Positions 34,325 through 43,029 are shown, counted from the first letter of the stretch. The stretch: 64,000 bases of DNA from Anaerolineales bacterium (GCA_015075725.1 JABTTV010000001.1:2666001-2730000), one strand, 5' to 3'. The notes: a model not told the origin generated them from the sequence alone. Program-made: numbers and translations.

Positions 34325-34420
34325 TTAGCGGAGAAACGCGATCACCAGCAGAACGATGATCAGCCCCACTGCGATAGGGCCGAAGCAGGTTGCCACACCG
34401 GAAAGAATTCCTGCAATCAT
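34325..34420 (-). CDS. 31-residue single-TM peptide
   Basis: A perfect ribosome-binding site (AAAGGAGGG, 7 nt before the ATG) precedes a 31-codon frame, MIAGILSGVATCFGPIAVGL then IIVLLVIAFLR. It is one hydrophobic helix with a final Arg. It lies between a ribbon-helix-helix gene and parA in the element operon. The function is unknown; it could be a membrane anchor, a pilin-like peptide or a small toxin. Confidence 0.6.
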   Translation of the reverse strand: MIAGILSGVATCFGPIAVGLIIVLLVIAFLR

Positions 34421-34423
34421 GAT

Positions 34424-34639
34424 TTACCCTCCTTTCATTTCCAACTGGTTTGGTTCATCCACAGGGTGGATGTCGGATTGGGTTGGAATGGGTGTTTCGA
34501 CCGGGATCATGCCCAGCTTTTGCAGTTCCCTGCGGATGATCAAGGCTGCCTGAGCCTTGGGAGCGCGGTACTCACGCTGCGCCAGATCGTTCAGCGCGGT
34601 CAGTTCGTAATCCCGCAAATGGATGATGACTTTCGCCAT
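34424..34639 (-). CDS. Small ribbon-helix-helix-like protein
   Basis: This 71-residue protein starts at 34639 (GAGG upstream). MAKVIIHLRDYELTALNDLA, then QREYRAPKAQAALIIRREL, reads as a strand plus two helices of the CopG/Arc type, followed by a Pro-rich tail. It is the first gene of the leftward element operon, so it may autoregulate it. Confidence 0.65.
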   Translation of the reverse strand: MAKVIIHLRDYELTALNDLAQREYRAPKAQAALIIRRELQKLGMIPVETPIPTQSDIHPVDEPNQLEMKGG

Positions 34640-34660
34640 GTTCACCTCGTGTGAAAAAAA

Positions 34661-34690
34661 TAAAAGAGCCGTACAGTGACGGCTCTTTTA
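34661..34690. terminator. Bidirectional rho-independent terminator
   Basis: This is a perfect 12-bp stem with a 6-nt loop, TAAAAGAGCCGT-ACAGTG-ACGGCTCTTTTA, with A and T runs on the two sides so that it can work in both directions. It separates the membrane protein gene at 34913 from the ribbon-helix-helix/parA operon. Confidence 0.85.
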
Positions 34691-34912
34691 TCAGGCGTGA
34701 GTCAAGGAATTACCCAGTTTGATTTATGGGAATTCTACGGAAATTCATAAATGCAAAAATTAAATGGTTGAGTGGCGTGAATCGCCAATGTGACTGGTTG
34801 TATTGTTTTGGAAAATTTGAATCCAAAATGATTGGAAACGCTTTTCAGGAAATATCCTGACGTATGGGTTCCAGTTTGCTTCCTCCCTGAATTGAACTTG
34901 CAGTTGCCTTGC

Positions 34913-35581
34913 TTACGCGATTTCTTTTTCGCGCTCCTGTATGCGGGCGGACTTTTTCGCCTTTGCCCGGCGGCGGATTTCATCAATCGCGCGCTGCCGC
35001 CAGACACTGTAGTAGGTTTGTTCGGAGACAATCGGGGAGCCGTCTGAATTGGTTCCCAGATGCTCGGCGATCAATTCCCCAAGCGTGAAGGCATCGCGCA
35101 TCGGGTCGCGATTTTCCCACTTCATGGCAATGGGGAGCCAGCGCTCCAGGGGAAAAGTGGGTTTGCGACCGCGTCGAGCCGGCATGTTGAAGAGGTCAAA
35201 GGGTTCGATCATCTGTGGTTCAGGGGGAGTGGTTTGGATTTGCACCACTTCCTTTTCCTTCAATTCATAGCCCCACAGATTCATGAACGCCTCGGTCCAG
35301 CTTCCTTTTTGCGGATGATGGAAGATGGATTTCTTCAAACGGATCAACTGGTCGATCCAAAGACCGAGACCAACTCCAACCGTGACCAATATCATCAGCA
35401 GGACCACATGATACATGATGGCGACTTGCGCCATTGCGGTGCCCAGCCCGGTTTCGAGGTTGTCATAGGACCAGGTGAGGTGCAGCAAGATACCTATGAG
35501 GGCAATCTTGAGCAGGACAATCAGGATCATTTTTTTGGGTGAACCATATTTATTGGCTCGAATCAAGGAATAAAGTTTCAT
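34913..35581 (-). CDS. Membrane protein with basic C-terminal domain, unknown function
   Basis: This 222-residue protein has two TM helices (MILIVLLKIALIGILLHLTW; MYHVVLLMILVTVGVGLGLW) followed by a soluble part with ARRGRKPTFPLERWLPIAMKWENRD and a basic helical end (WRQRAIDEIRRRAKAKKSARI). The C-terminal half could bind nucleic acid. It is read leftward and ends before the terminator at 34661. No family was recognised. Confidence 0.6.
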   Translation of the reverse strand: MKLYSLIRANKYGSPKKMILIVLLKIALIGILLHLTWSYDNLETGLGTAMAQVAIMYHVVLLMILVTVGVGLGLWIDQLIRLKKSIFHHPQKGSWTEAFMNLWGYELKEKEVVQIQTTPPEPQMIEPFDLFNMPARRGRKPTFPLERWLPIAMKWENRDPMRDAFTLGELIAEHLGTNSDGSPIVSEQTYYSVWRQRAIDEIRRRAKAKKSARIQEREKEIA

Positions 35582-35860
35582 GGGTCGAAGATTCTACCTG
35601 AGATAAATTTCACAAAGAAGATAAAAATTGTTTACATTTTTGAAATTCGATAAATAGGACATTATTTATAGGAAATAAATGCTCCGATGGTTAATCGCAT
35701 TTGATTTGGACAGTGGATCTGAATTTTCATAATCAAATTATCAAACATACTGGACTCAAACTTGACTCTCGCCTTGTAAAACAGTGGGGAAGTACAACAT
35801 TGAATGAAGAGGAAGTAATGTGATGATGAAAATGAAAATTAATATGCAGGAGGACTGATC

Positions 35861-36058
35861 TTGGAAAACACTCCTCCACTGGATGCAGATCGCATTGCCC
35901 TGCGACTGATGTTCAGGGCAATCGCAGAGTATGGTCGAAAAGTTCGATTGCGCCGGCAGGCTGCGGATGAAAAGACGGAACCGATGGATCCAAAACCGGA
36001 TCAACAGGTTCGTCAACCACGAAAAAAGAAGAAGGCTGTTTTACACCGCGATGAATAG
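35861..36058 (+). CDS. Small basic protein, unknown function
   Basis: This 65-residue frame starts at TTG 35861 with a strong AGGAGG site 8 nt upstream. The N-terminus is helical (DADRIALRLMFRAIAEYGRK) and the C-terminus is Lys/Arg-rich. It is the first rightward gene of the recombinase side of the element. Confidence 0.5.
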   Translation: MENTPPLDADRIALRLMFRAIAEYGRKVRLRRQAADEKTEPMDPKPDQQVRQPRKKKKAVLHRDE

Positions 36059-36170
36059 CGAATGGTAATGATTGGAGACTTTGCATGGCTTTTCTCAATT
36101 GAAAATTTAATACACTGGGCGTATCCCTCGCTGTGAACGACAGGTATAATTCCCTGTTGGAGCGCAAATA

Positions 36171-36383
36171 ATGACTGATGACGAATGGCTGACAATCCAA
36201 CAGGCGGCGAAAGTGAGCGGTTATCATGCCGAATATCTGCGCATCATTGTTCGAGCGGGGAAGGTGGTTGCCCATAAATTTGGTCCGGTCTGGGCAATCA
36301 GCAAAAAGTCCCTGCTGTCCTATCTGAAAACTGCGGAAAAATCCGACGATAGGCGGCATGGTCCCAAAGTGATCAAAAAATAA
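36171..36383 (+). CDS. Excisionase-like helix-turn-helix protein
   Basis: This 70-residue protein is of the MerR-like HTH_17/excisionase type: WLTIQQAAKVSGYHAEYLRIIVRAGKVVAHKFGPVWAISKKSLLSYL has the helix-turn-helix, the wing and the GPVWAI strand typical of these small proteins. It lies 35 bp before a 28-bp palindrome and about 600 bp before two serine recombinases, so it may set integration direction, repress the recombinase promoter, or both. Confidence 0.8.
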   Translation: MTDDEWLTIQQAAKVSGYHAEYLRIIVRAGKVVAHKFGPVWAISKKSLLSYLKTAEKSDDRRHGPKVIKK

Positions 36384-36410
36384 ATCCTTTTTACACGACC
36401 CGTTGTTTGC

Positions 36411-36445
36411 TTGTTAAAAATACATTTTACTGGTAAAATGTATTT
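36411..36445 (+). promoter_or_regulatory. Promoter overlapped by a 28-bp palindrome, before the recombinase operon
   Basis: A -35 TTGTTA (36411) and a -10 TAAAAT (36434) are spaced by 17 bp. A perfect inverted repeat with 13-bp arms, AAATACATTTTAC-TG-GTAAAATGTATTT (36418-36445), covers the spacer and the -10. A dimeric repressor bound there would block RNA polymerase; the HTH protein just upstream is the obvious candidate. Confidence 0.6.
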
Positions 36446-36578
36446 GCACCGAATAACGGGCGCGTAAAGTGCTGGAACACGATACACGCCCTGACCCAAC
36501 CCACCGATATCAGCGGTAGGCGGGCTATTCGTATTATAGCCTCTGCAAACGCCCTGGTGGGATTCCATCGGGGCGTTT
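36446..36578 (+). ncRNA. Structured leader with terminator (attenuator or riboswitch-like)
   Basis: Transcripts from the promoter at 36411 would start near 36446. The leader can fold with an outer stem CGAATA/TATTCG enclosing GGGCG/CGCCC and ACCG/CGGT hairpins, and ends in a terminator, AAACGCCC/GGGCGTTT (36547-36578), placed 47 bp before the next gene. This layout suggests conditional read-through. No known riboswitch class was recognised. Confidence 0.4.
36547..36578 (+). terminator. Rho-independent terminator in the recombinase leader
   Basis: The stem AAACGCCC/GGGCGTTT has a 16-nt loop and is followed by TGCTTT. It stands between the putative promoter at 36411 and the gene at 36626, so it may be an attenuator. 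Confidence 0.6.
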
Positions 36579-36625
36579 TGCTTTCCGGCTGGGGGAAGTG
36601 AAACGCCCAAACAAGGAGACAACCT

Positions 36626-36880
36626 ATGGATGTTCAATTTTTGACTCGTAAAGCCGCCCGGGTGGTCATGCCAGACCGGGCGTCAACTCTCGCAAATCTC
36701 TCCGTGCTGCGCCAGGAATGGGAGCAGGCTGCGGAAGGGGACAGCCTGATCAATGTTCCCGCCTCGGTTGGGCTGCTTCTTTTTGATGTCACTGCCAGAT
36801 TGGGGTTGACCCGGGAGGAGCAGGCCCAGGTGTTGGGCGACCAGCTTTTCCGGGAGGCATTGGTCAAGTTGCAACTATAG
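36626..36880 (+). CDS. Small protein upstream of the recombinases, unknown function
   Basis: This 84-residue protein has an AAGGAG site 8 nt before the ATG. It is mostly helical (LANLSVLRQEWEQAAEGDSL; FDVTARLGLTREEQAQVLGD). It is not a known family to me. It is the first gene after the attenuated leader and 90 bp before the first recombinase, so it may assist or regulate recombination. Confidence 0.65.
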   Translation: MDVQFLTRKAARVVMPDRASTLANLSVLRQEWEQAAEGDSLINVPASVGLLLFDVTARLGLTREEQAQVLGDQLFREALVKLQL

Positions 36881-36970
36881 CAGTTCAGGAATGACCTAAA
36901 GGGATCCAGCCAGCCATGATCCCTTCAGGTATCGAAACAAAACAAATAACAAAACTTTTTGGAGTTTTCT

Positions 36971-38677
36971 ATGGGTAAAAGAGCAGTGATTTATGTCCGC
37001 ACATCATCCGAACAACAGGGCGAAAAATGCAGCCCTGCCGAACAGGAATCGGATTGCCGGAAGTTTGCCGCACAACAGGGGCTGGTGGTTGTCAATGTAT
37101 ATCGCGATATCGAACGGTATCGTGTCAAAAACAAATGGGTGGAACCCTCTGGGACACGCTATGACCGCCCTGCGATGCTGGCAATGCTTCGCGATGCCGC
37201 TGACGATCAGTTCGATGTCATTCTCGCATGGCGGGAGGACAGGCTTTATCGCGGCATGCGGGCAATGCTGTTGATCCTTGAAACGATCCAACAGCACAAC
37301 CTGACCATCATGCTGGCGCTGGAAACCTTTGATCCGGCAACGGCTCCCTTGAAAGCCTGGCTCGCCCAGGTGGAACTGGAGAATATCAAGGAACGCATGA
37401 CGATGGGGGTGAAGGCGCGTCTCAAGGCTGGCAAGGCGAATTCGGGTCAGGATCGGTATGGCTATCGCCGTGTGGGGGAACAGATCGAAGTGGTTCCGGA
37501 GGAGGCGAAATGGGTCCAGCAGATATTTGCCTGGTATATCGCCGGCGTTTCGATGCGCGAGATGCGCAGACGCTTGATCGCGGCAAATGCCCCTCAAAAG
37601 GATACGACGGCTATTCGTCGAATCCCGTGGTCTTTCAACAGCCTTAAGGGAATTCTGCACGGAGCCGGCGACTATGCCAGGGGCGTCAAAACCCAGAGTC
37701 GGGAAGGGGAACAATTTCAAATGAAGCTTATCCCCATTCTGGATATGGATACCTATCGAAAATTCATGGAGTTGAGGGAGAGTTATATCCATCCGGCGCA
37801 ACAGGTTCCAAAAATTGATTTTCTGATCCGGGGTTTGCTTTACTGTCCATGCGGTTACAAGATGGGAATTCGCATCTCGAAATCATCCCGCGATCAATGG
37901 GATGGCGAATGGGAAGTCGGCAGGATTCGGGGCAATTACACCTGTGTTTGCAAGCACGACGAACTTATATCCCCTGATTGTCCGCGTTACGTAAAAAATG
38001 CGGAGGCGGATCGAAATGTCTGGCGGCAGGTTTGTAATGCCATCAATCACCCCGAACTTCTCCTGGAACAGGCGAAGATTCTGGTCGATGAGTTGAAAAC
38101 GGATGCGCTGATAAGCGGGAACGACAAGGAACTCATTGAGAAGGAATTGGACAACCTGGTCGTGGGCCGGCAATGGGTGATCACCCAGGCGAGGAAGGGG
38201 GTTATCTCCGAGGCTGACATGGATCAACATTTGATGGATATGTCCATAAGAGAGGTGGACCTAAAGAAGCAACTGAATGCCATCCAGGATGCGGTTGATG
38301 CTCAATTGCTGGTTGATTGGGAGGGAAAGGTTCAGCAATATCTTGCTGATTTGAAGGAGGGCATTCAGGCATTGCATCGCATGCCTGAAGCTCCCGCTGA
38401 ACAGCGAAGAGTCGTTGAGTTGAAACGCCAGATTATTGAAACCCTTGTGGAAAAAGTTTCCGTTGACCGGGATCACCAGTTCACCGTGACGATTCGCCTG
38501 CATCTGCTGGGCATTTTGGAGAATACAACCGGCAATGGCGGCAGTTCCAGCAATGGTGGACAGTGGCCGACGGGCGGAACTGGAAATCGATCAAATCCTT
38601 CCAGTAGAACAACAGGATTCAAATCGCTGATAGGTCATATCCGGGTGAGCGCCAATTGGATCATGCAGGGCATGTAA
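36971..38677 (+). CDS. Large serine recombinase, copy 1
   Basis: This 568-residue site-specific recombinase has an N-terminal resolvase domain (RAVIYVRTSSEQQGEKCSPA with the nucleophile Ser; LAWREDRLYRGM with catalytic Arg), a recombinase domain, a zinc-ribbon with GLLYCPCGYKMG and CVCKHDELISPDCPR, and a coiled coil before a Gly/Ser-rich tail. This is the phiC31-integrase/TnpX architecture. The ATG at 36971 is used; the in-frame TTG at 36959 overlaps the ribosome site. It lies 13 bp before a second copy. Confidence 0.92.
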   Translation: MGKRAVIYVRTSSEQQGEKCSPAEQESDCRKFAAQQGLVVVNVYRDIERYRVKNKWVEPSGTRYDRPAMLAMLRDAADDQFDVILAWREDRLYRGMRAMLLILETIQQHNLTIMLALETFDPATAPLKAWLAQVELENIKERMTMGVKARLKAGKANSGQDRYGYRRVGEQIEVVPEEAKWVQQIFAWYIAGVSMREMRRRLIAANAPQKDTTAIRRIPWSFNSLKGILHGAGDYARGVKTQSREGEQFQMKLIPILDMDTYRKFMELRESYIHPAQQVPKIDFLIRGLLYCPCGYKMGIRISKSSRDQWDGEWEVGRIRGNYTCVCKHDELISPDCPRYVKNAEADRNVWRQVCNAINHPELLLEQAKILVDELKTDALISGNDKELIEKELDNLVVGRQWVITQARKGVISEADMDQHLMDMSIREVDLKKQLNAIQDAVDAQLLVDWEGKVQQYLADLKEGIQALHRMPEAPAEQRRVVELKRQIIETLVEKVSVDRDHQFTVTIRLHLLGILENTTGNGGSSSNGGQWPTGGTGNRSNPSSRTTGFKSLIGHIRVSANWIMQGM

Positions 38678-38690
38678 TCTGGAGATAACA

Positions 38691-40358
38691 ATGAAACCAC
38701 GTGCAGTGATTTATGTTCGCACATCTTCTGAACATCAAGGTGAGAAATCAAGTCCGGCGGAGCAGGAAGCGGATTGTCGGAAATTGGCTGCTGATCAGGG
38801 ATTGAAGATAGTCGGAGTGTATCGGGATATTGAAAAATATCGTGTCCGGAATAAATTGGTGGAGCCATCCGGCACGCGATCCGACCGCCCCGGGTTGTTG
38901 TCCATGCTTAGAGACGCATCCAAGGGTGAATTTGACATCATTCTTGCATGGCGTGAAGATCGTCTTTACCGGGGTATGCGTTCCATGCTTCTGGTGTTGG
39001 AGACCATTCAGGAACACAAGATACAGATCATGCTTGCCAGGGAAACTTTTGATCCCAAGATTGCTCCGCTTCGTGCGTGGGTTGCACAAATGGAGCTGGA
39101 TGGGATGAAGGAACGCATGACGATGGGTGTAAAAGCCCGTCTTAAATCAGGCAAGGCAAATACCGGGCAGGACCGCTACGGCTATATGCGGGTTGGGGAT
39201 GCCATCGAAGTGGTTGAGGATGAAGCGTTTTGGGTCAGGCAGATCTTTGCCTGGTATGTGGAGGGAGTGCCGATTTTGGAAATTCGCAAGCGGTTGATTG
39301 CGGCGAACGCGCCTCAAAAGGGCAGCAGCATCCCAAGGAGAATGCAATGGGCAAGGTCAAGTATTCAGGCAGTATTGATTGCCGCCAAGGAATATGCCTA
39401 TGGCATTAAGATTCAAACTCGCAAGGGTGAATCCTTCCAGATCCCGGTTCAACCCATTATTGATACAGTAACGTATGAAAGGTATCTTCGTGTACGGGAG
39501 AGCAAAAAGACACATCCGATTAGAAGCATCAAATATGATTACCTGATCGGCGGTAAGCTTTTTTGTGATTGCAATTACAAGTGGGGTGCAAGAACCAACA
39601 AGTCCAAGAGGAATAGAAAGGGTGAGTTGATCAGGCGAAAAACACCCGTTCGAGTCTATTATTGTGGACAATCACATAAGGACCAGGTTTCACCAAATTG
39701 CCCGCGGCACATAGGGGCTAAAAAGGCGGAGGATATTGTCTGGCAAAAGGTTTGTGCTGCGATGGACAAACCTGATTACCTGCTCGGTCAGGCGCGACAG
39801 ATAGTTAATCAAATCAGGGAAAGCCAGGGCACATTGGAGCAGGATCGGATAAGAATTGAGAATCAGTTGGAAGCGGTACTGACAGAGCGGCAATGGGTTA
39901 TTACCCAGGCACGCAAAGGTGCTTTTACCACCAATGACATGGAATATCAGCTGAGCCAGCTTACCTTTCAGGAGGTAACTCTTAAGCAGGAACTTGCCAC
40001 GCTTGGAGAAACCATCAATATTAATGCCTTGAATAATTGGGAGGAGAATGTGGTCGAATTCTTGGCTGACCTGAGAGCCGGCGTTGAGGAGTTAAAACTT
40101 GTTGCTCCCCAGACGCCTGAGGAGCAACATGATATTTTTGTGCTTAAGAAACGGGTTGTTGATACTTTAGTTGAGCGTGTTGATATCGATATAGACCGAA
40201 ATCTTTTTGTACAGATCCGACTGAATCTTCTCGATATTCTACGAAAAGATGCTGAGTCCGGAGGCTCTACTGCTGGGGTACAAAATTTTGAGGTCGGAAC
40301 TTATACCCGTATACGATCAACCCGCGCTCATCGCCGTCGTTCCTCATCTTGCGGGTGA
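38691..40358 (+). CDS. Large serine recombinase, copy 2
   Basis: This 555-residue paralogue of copy 1 has the same order: resolvase domain (RAVIYVRTSSEHQGEKSSPAE, LAWREDRLYRGMRSM), recombinase domain, zinc-ribbon (LFCDCNYKWG, then YYCGQSHKDQVSPNCPRH) and coiled coil. Similarity to copy 1 ends near LLDIL. The last 30 or so residues (VQNFEVGTYTRIRSTRAH...) are read antisense through the 3' end of the DUF35 gene, so the tail probably comes from target DNA at the element boundary. Tandem large serine recombinases recall ccrAB-type elements. Confidence 0.9.
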   Translation: MKPRAVIYVRTSSEHQGEKSSPAEQEADCRKLAADQGLKIVGVYRDIEKYRVRNKLVEPSGTRSDRPGLLSMLRDASKGEFDIILAWREDRLYRGMRSMLLVLETIQEHKIQIMLARETFDPKIAPLRAWVAQMELDGMKERMTMGVKARLKSGKANTGQDRYGYMRVGDAIEVVEDEAFWVRQIFAWYVEGVPILEIRKRLIAANAPQKGSSIPRRMQWARSSIQAVLIAAKEYAYGIKIQTRKGESFQIPVQPIIDTVTYERYLRVRESKKTHPIRSIKYDYLIGGKLFCDCNYKWGARTNKSKRNRKGELIRRKTPVRVYYCGQSHKDQVSPNCPRHIGAKKAEDIVWQKVCAAMDKPDYLLGQARQIVNQIRESQGTLEQDRIRIENQLEAVLTERQWVITQARKGAFTTNDMEYQLSQLTFQEVTLKQELATLGETININALNNWEENVVEFLADLRAGVEELKLVAPQTPEEQHDIFVLKKRVVDTLVERVDIDIDRNLFVQIRLNLLDILRKDAESGGSTAGVQNFEVGTYTRIRSTRAHRRRSSSCG

Positions 40359-40677
40359 CCATTTCGACGGGCATGCCGATCTGGACTTCGGAATTATCCA
40401 CATCGGTCAATTGAGCTGTGAGCATGGGTCCTTCATCCAATTTGATAAGCGCCACGGTGTAGGGAGCCTGCGATTCGTAACCGGCAGGAGCTTCGTAAAT
40501 GGTCGTGAAGGAATACACTTCACCTTTACCGCTAAAAGAATATAAGTCCTTTGCTTCGTCGCCGCAGTTCGGGCAGACATCGCGTGGGGGGAAGATCTTG
40601 TGATCGCAGTGCGGACAAACCTCTCCAACGAGTCCATATCGCTGTTTTTTGAGGCGCCAATGTCGGGGGATTTCCAT
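40267..40677 (-). CDS. DUF35 zinc-ribbon/OB-fold protein at the element boundary
   Basis: This 136-residue protein has a rubredoxin-like zinc ribbon (CPHCDHKIFPPRDVCPNCG) followed by an OB fold, as in the DUF35 proteins that partner thiolases and acyl-CoA enzymes. In relatives the chain usually ends near YGYKFRP; here seven residues follow (QNFVPQQ). The gene overlaps the 3' end of the second recombinase by 92 bp on the opposite strand. The usual thiolase neighbour is missing, as expected if an element inserted just after this gene. Confidence 0.85.
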   Translation of the reverse strand: MEIPRHWRLKKQRYGLVGEVCPHCDHKIFPPRDVCPNCGDEAKDLYSFSGKGEVYSFTTIYEAPAGYESQAPYTVALIKLDEGPMLTAQLTDVDNSEVQIGMPVEMVTRKMRNDGDERGLIVYGYKFRPQNFVPQQ

Positions 40678-40923
40678 GTTCTTGTTGTTCCTTTCTCGAA
40701 CTCTATTCTATCCAGCGCGACTCTCAAAGACTATCAGGATTGACTTTCAAAATATTCCCGAAATGGACTTGTCTTGTCTGGAAATCCTTTCATTTACGGC
40801 TGAAACTGTTGCCCAACTCTCACCTTTGTAAATGGCAAGCCGGGTAGTGCGCGTAGTCAGATTGTCGATTAACTCTTGACGTAGGGAAAGGGACCGGGAA
40901 ATATTTGTCGATCGCAGTCATTT

Positions 40924-42333
40924 TTATAAGACAGATGCCGGGCGACGCTTCCAATGTTGTGTCGCTTGCTCGAAGGCATACGCCAGTTGCAGGACTCCCA
41001 AATCATCCTGGTGCCTCCCTACGATCTGCAATCCAACGGGCAAGCCCGATGTTGAGAATCCACCCGGGACTGAAATTGCCGGGTTTCCCACCGTGGAAAT
41101 GAAATAACAGGATTTCATCCAATCAATATAGGTATGCATTTCTTCGTCATTGATTATTTCAGGATAAGGTTTCACGACATCGAACGGCAGGACTTGACTG
41201 ACCGGCAGGACCAAAAATTCGTATTTTTCCATAAACTCGCGCAGGCGATGAAATAACCGCGTTCGGTTTATTTCCACTCGGGCGAGATAAGGACCGGTAA
41301 GGGATTTGCCTTGTTCGATATTCCAGATCACGGTGTCTTTCAATATATCCATGTGTTCCCGGTATTCTGTCTCTAGACCCGCTTCGAAGCTCCAGGCGCG
41401 CCAGGCTTTGAAAATTTCATCGGCGCCGGAAAAATCGGGTTCCGATTCTTCGACGATGCAGCCCAGCGCCTCGAATACGGGACGGGCTGAATTCACGACC
41501 GCCAGCACTTCGCGCTCATACGGCAAACCCAGATTGATCCAAGCAATGCGCGTCTTTTTGAAATCGCGTTCCAATGGCAGGGAAAACTTCGAGCCGGGGT
41601 CAAGCAATGAGATGGGCGAAAGAGTCGAAGGTCCGGCGAGAGCCGAGAGGAGCAGCGCCACATCGGAAACCGTACGAGCCATCGGTCCATCCACAGACAA
41701 TGTGAACCATCCCATCTCCGATGGATAAGAAGGGACCCGCCCGGGCGAGGGTCTCAGTCCGACGACGTTGCAAAAATTTGCCGGGTTCCGAAGCGAGCCG
41801 CCCATGTCGCTTCCATCGACGATGGGGATCAAGCCGCATGCCAGAGCCGCTGCCGCGCCGCCACTGCTTCCTCCGCAGGTTTTGCCTGGATCAAATGGAT
41901 TGCGCGTCGCGCCGAAAACGGGATTGAAAGTTTGCGACCCGGCTCCAAACTCAGGGACGTTTGTTTTGCCGACCGAAATCGCGCCTGCCCTTTTGATTCG
42001 TTCGACGACAAGCGAGTCGCTATCGGGAATGAAATCCTTGTAGATAGGCGAACCGAACGTAGTGCGGATGCCGCGCGTGAGCTGCAGATCTTTATGCGCG
42101 GTCGGCAAACCGTGCAAAATGCCGGGGGTTTCGCCTCGCATGATCGCGGCGTCAGCGCTGTCTGCTTCTTTCAACGCCTGTTCAATTGTCAGCGTGACGA
42201 TCGCGTTGACCTTCGGATTAACACTCTCGATCTGCGCCAGATGTGCGGAGAGGGCTTCGCGCGCGGAGATTTCTTTATTTCGCAGCATACGCGCAAGGTC
42301 GACGGCGGGAAGGAAGCAGAGATCGGTTGTCAT
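40924..42333 (-). CDS. Amidase signature-family enzyme
   Basis: This 469-residue hydrolase has the Ser-cisSer-Lys site: Lys in GLPTAHKDL, Ser in GGSSGGAAAALACGL and nucleophile Ser in GSDMGGSLRNPANFC. Full length and motifs predict activity on an amide. Substrates in this family vary too much to name one. It is flanked by unrelated genes and appears to be a single transcription unit. Confidence 0.9.
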   Translation of the reverse strand: MTTDLCFLPAVDLARMLRNKEISAREALSAHLAQIESVNPKVNAIVTLTIEQALKEADSADAAIMRGETPGILHGLPTAHKDLQLTRGIRTTFGSPIYKDFIPDSDSLVVERIKRAGAISVGKTNVPEFGAGSQTFNPVFGATRNPFDPGKTCGGSSGGAAAALACGLIPIVDGSDMGGSLRNPANFCNVVGLRPSPGRVPSYPSEMGWFTLSVDGPMARTVSDVALLLSALAGPSTLSPISLLDPGSKFSLPLERDFKKTRIAWINLGLPYEREVLAVVNSARPVFEALGCIVEESEPDFSGADEIFKAWRAWSFEAGLETEYREHMDILKDTVIWNIEQGKSLTGPYLARVEINRTRLFHRLREFMEKYEFLVLPVSQVLPFDVVKPYPEIINDEEMHTYIDWMKSCYFISTVGNPAISVPGGFSTSGLPVGLQIVGRHQDDLGVLQLAYAFEQATQHWKRRPASVL

Positions 42334-42474
42334 GAAATTGGTCCAGTTTTAAAAATGAATGATGGATTTTACTCCTTGATATCCCGAGTAGCTTCATCCA
42401 CTATCTCCAATTATTTGACCTCGTTGACTTTGACGCGCGAATTTGCTAGGATGAAATTGACATTCGAGGGACCC

Positions 42475-43029
42475 ATGGCACATAACGATCAAATCAGATC
42501 TCAACAGAAAAAACAAAATCCTGCCAAAGGAAAAAAAACGGATAAAAACAATTCGACCAACTCACTGCCTGCGACCGTCGGTATTGTTTCGGGGATTTTT
42601 GCGATCCTGGCGGCGATCGTCGCCATTGTAAATGGCTGGATCGACATTGGGTTGAAGGTCAGCCCCACGCCCATACCTCCCGTCGTCACTACGGCAGCGC
42701 CAACCATGACTCCCGAACCCACAGCGACACCCACTCCGTTGTACACGCCCGGACCTCTCACCTTCATCGAGCGTCCGGAACAAATCAACGCGGGCAACGA
42801 TGTAAGGATCATTGTCCAAGCCTGGGAGGGAGCTTTGTGTTTTATAAAATTTTCAACCCCTGATGGGAATGAGAGCAAAGCGGAAGGGTTGGGGGTTGCC
42901 AGCCCAGACAGTTTACATCGATGCACCTGGGTTTGGAATATCAATCGCAACACTCACGAAGGCATGGGATCTATCTATATCCAAGTAGGCGAATTTGAAG
43001 AGACGCATCCAATTGAAATATTGCCTTGA
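42475..43029 (+). CDS. Single-TM exported protein of unknown function
   Basis: The start at 42475 has GAGGG upstream; the much longer open frame before it is antisense to the amidase. The 184-residue product has a basic cytoplasmic N-terminus, a TM helix (ATVGIVSGIFAILAAIVAIV), a Thr/Pro linker (TMTPEPTATPTPLYTPGP) and an extracytoplasmic beta domain with two Cys that may pair. No family was recognised. A G+C-rich hairpin followed by TTGTGGTTTT (43052-43088) is a likely terminator. Confidence 0.75.
   Translation: MAHNDQIRSQQKKQNPAKGKKTDKNNSTNSLPATVGIVSGIFAILAAIVAIVNGWIDIGLKVSPTPIPPVVTTAAPTMTPEPTATPTPLYTPGPLTFIERPEQINAGNDVRIIVQAWEGALCFIKFSTPDGNESKAEGLGVASPDSLHRCTWVWNINRNTHEGMGSIYIQVGEFEETHPIEILP

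Noticed and set aside
41932..42474. N-terminal extension of the 42475 gene to 365 residues
   Set aside because: The extension is antisense to the amidase start; a ribosome site stands right before 42475.
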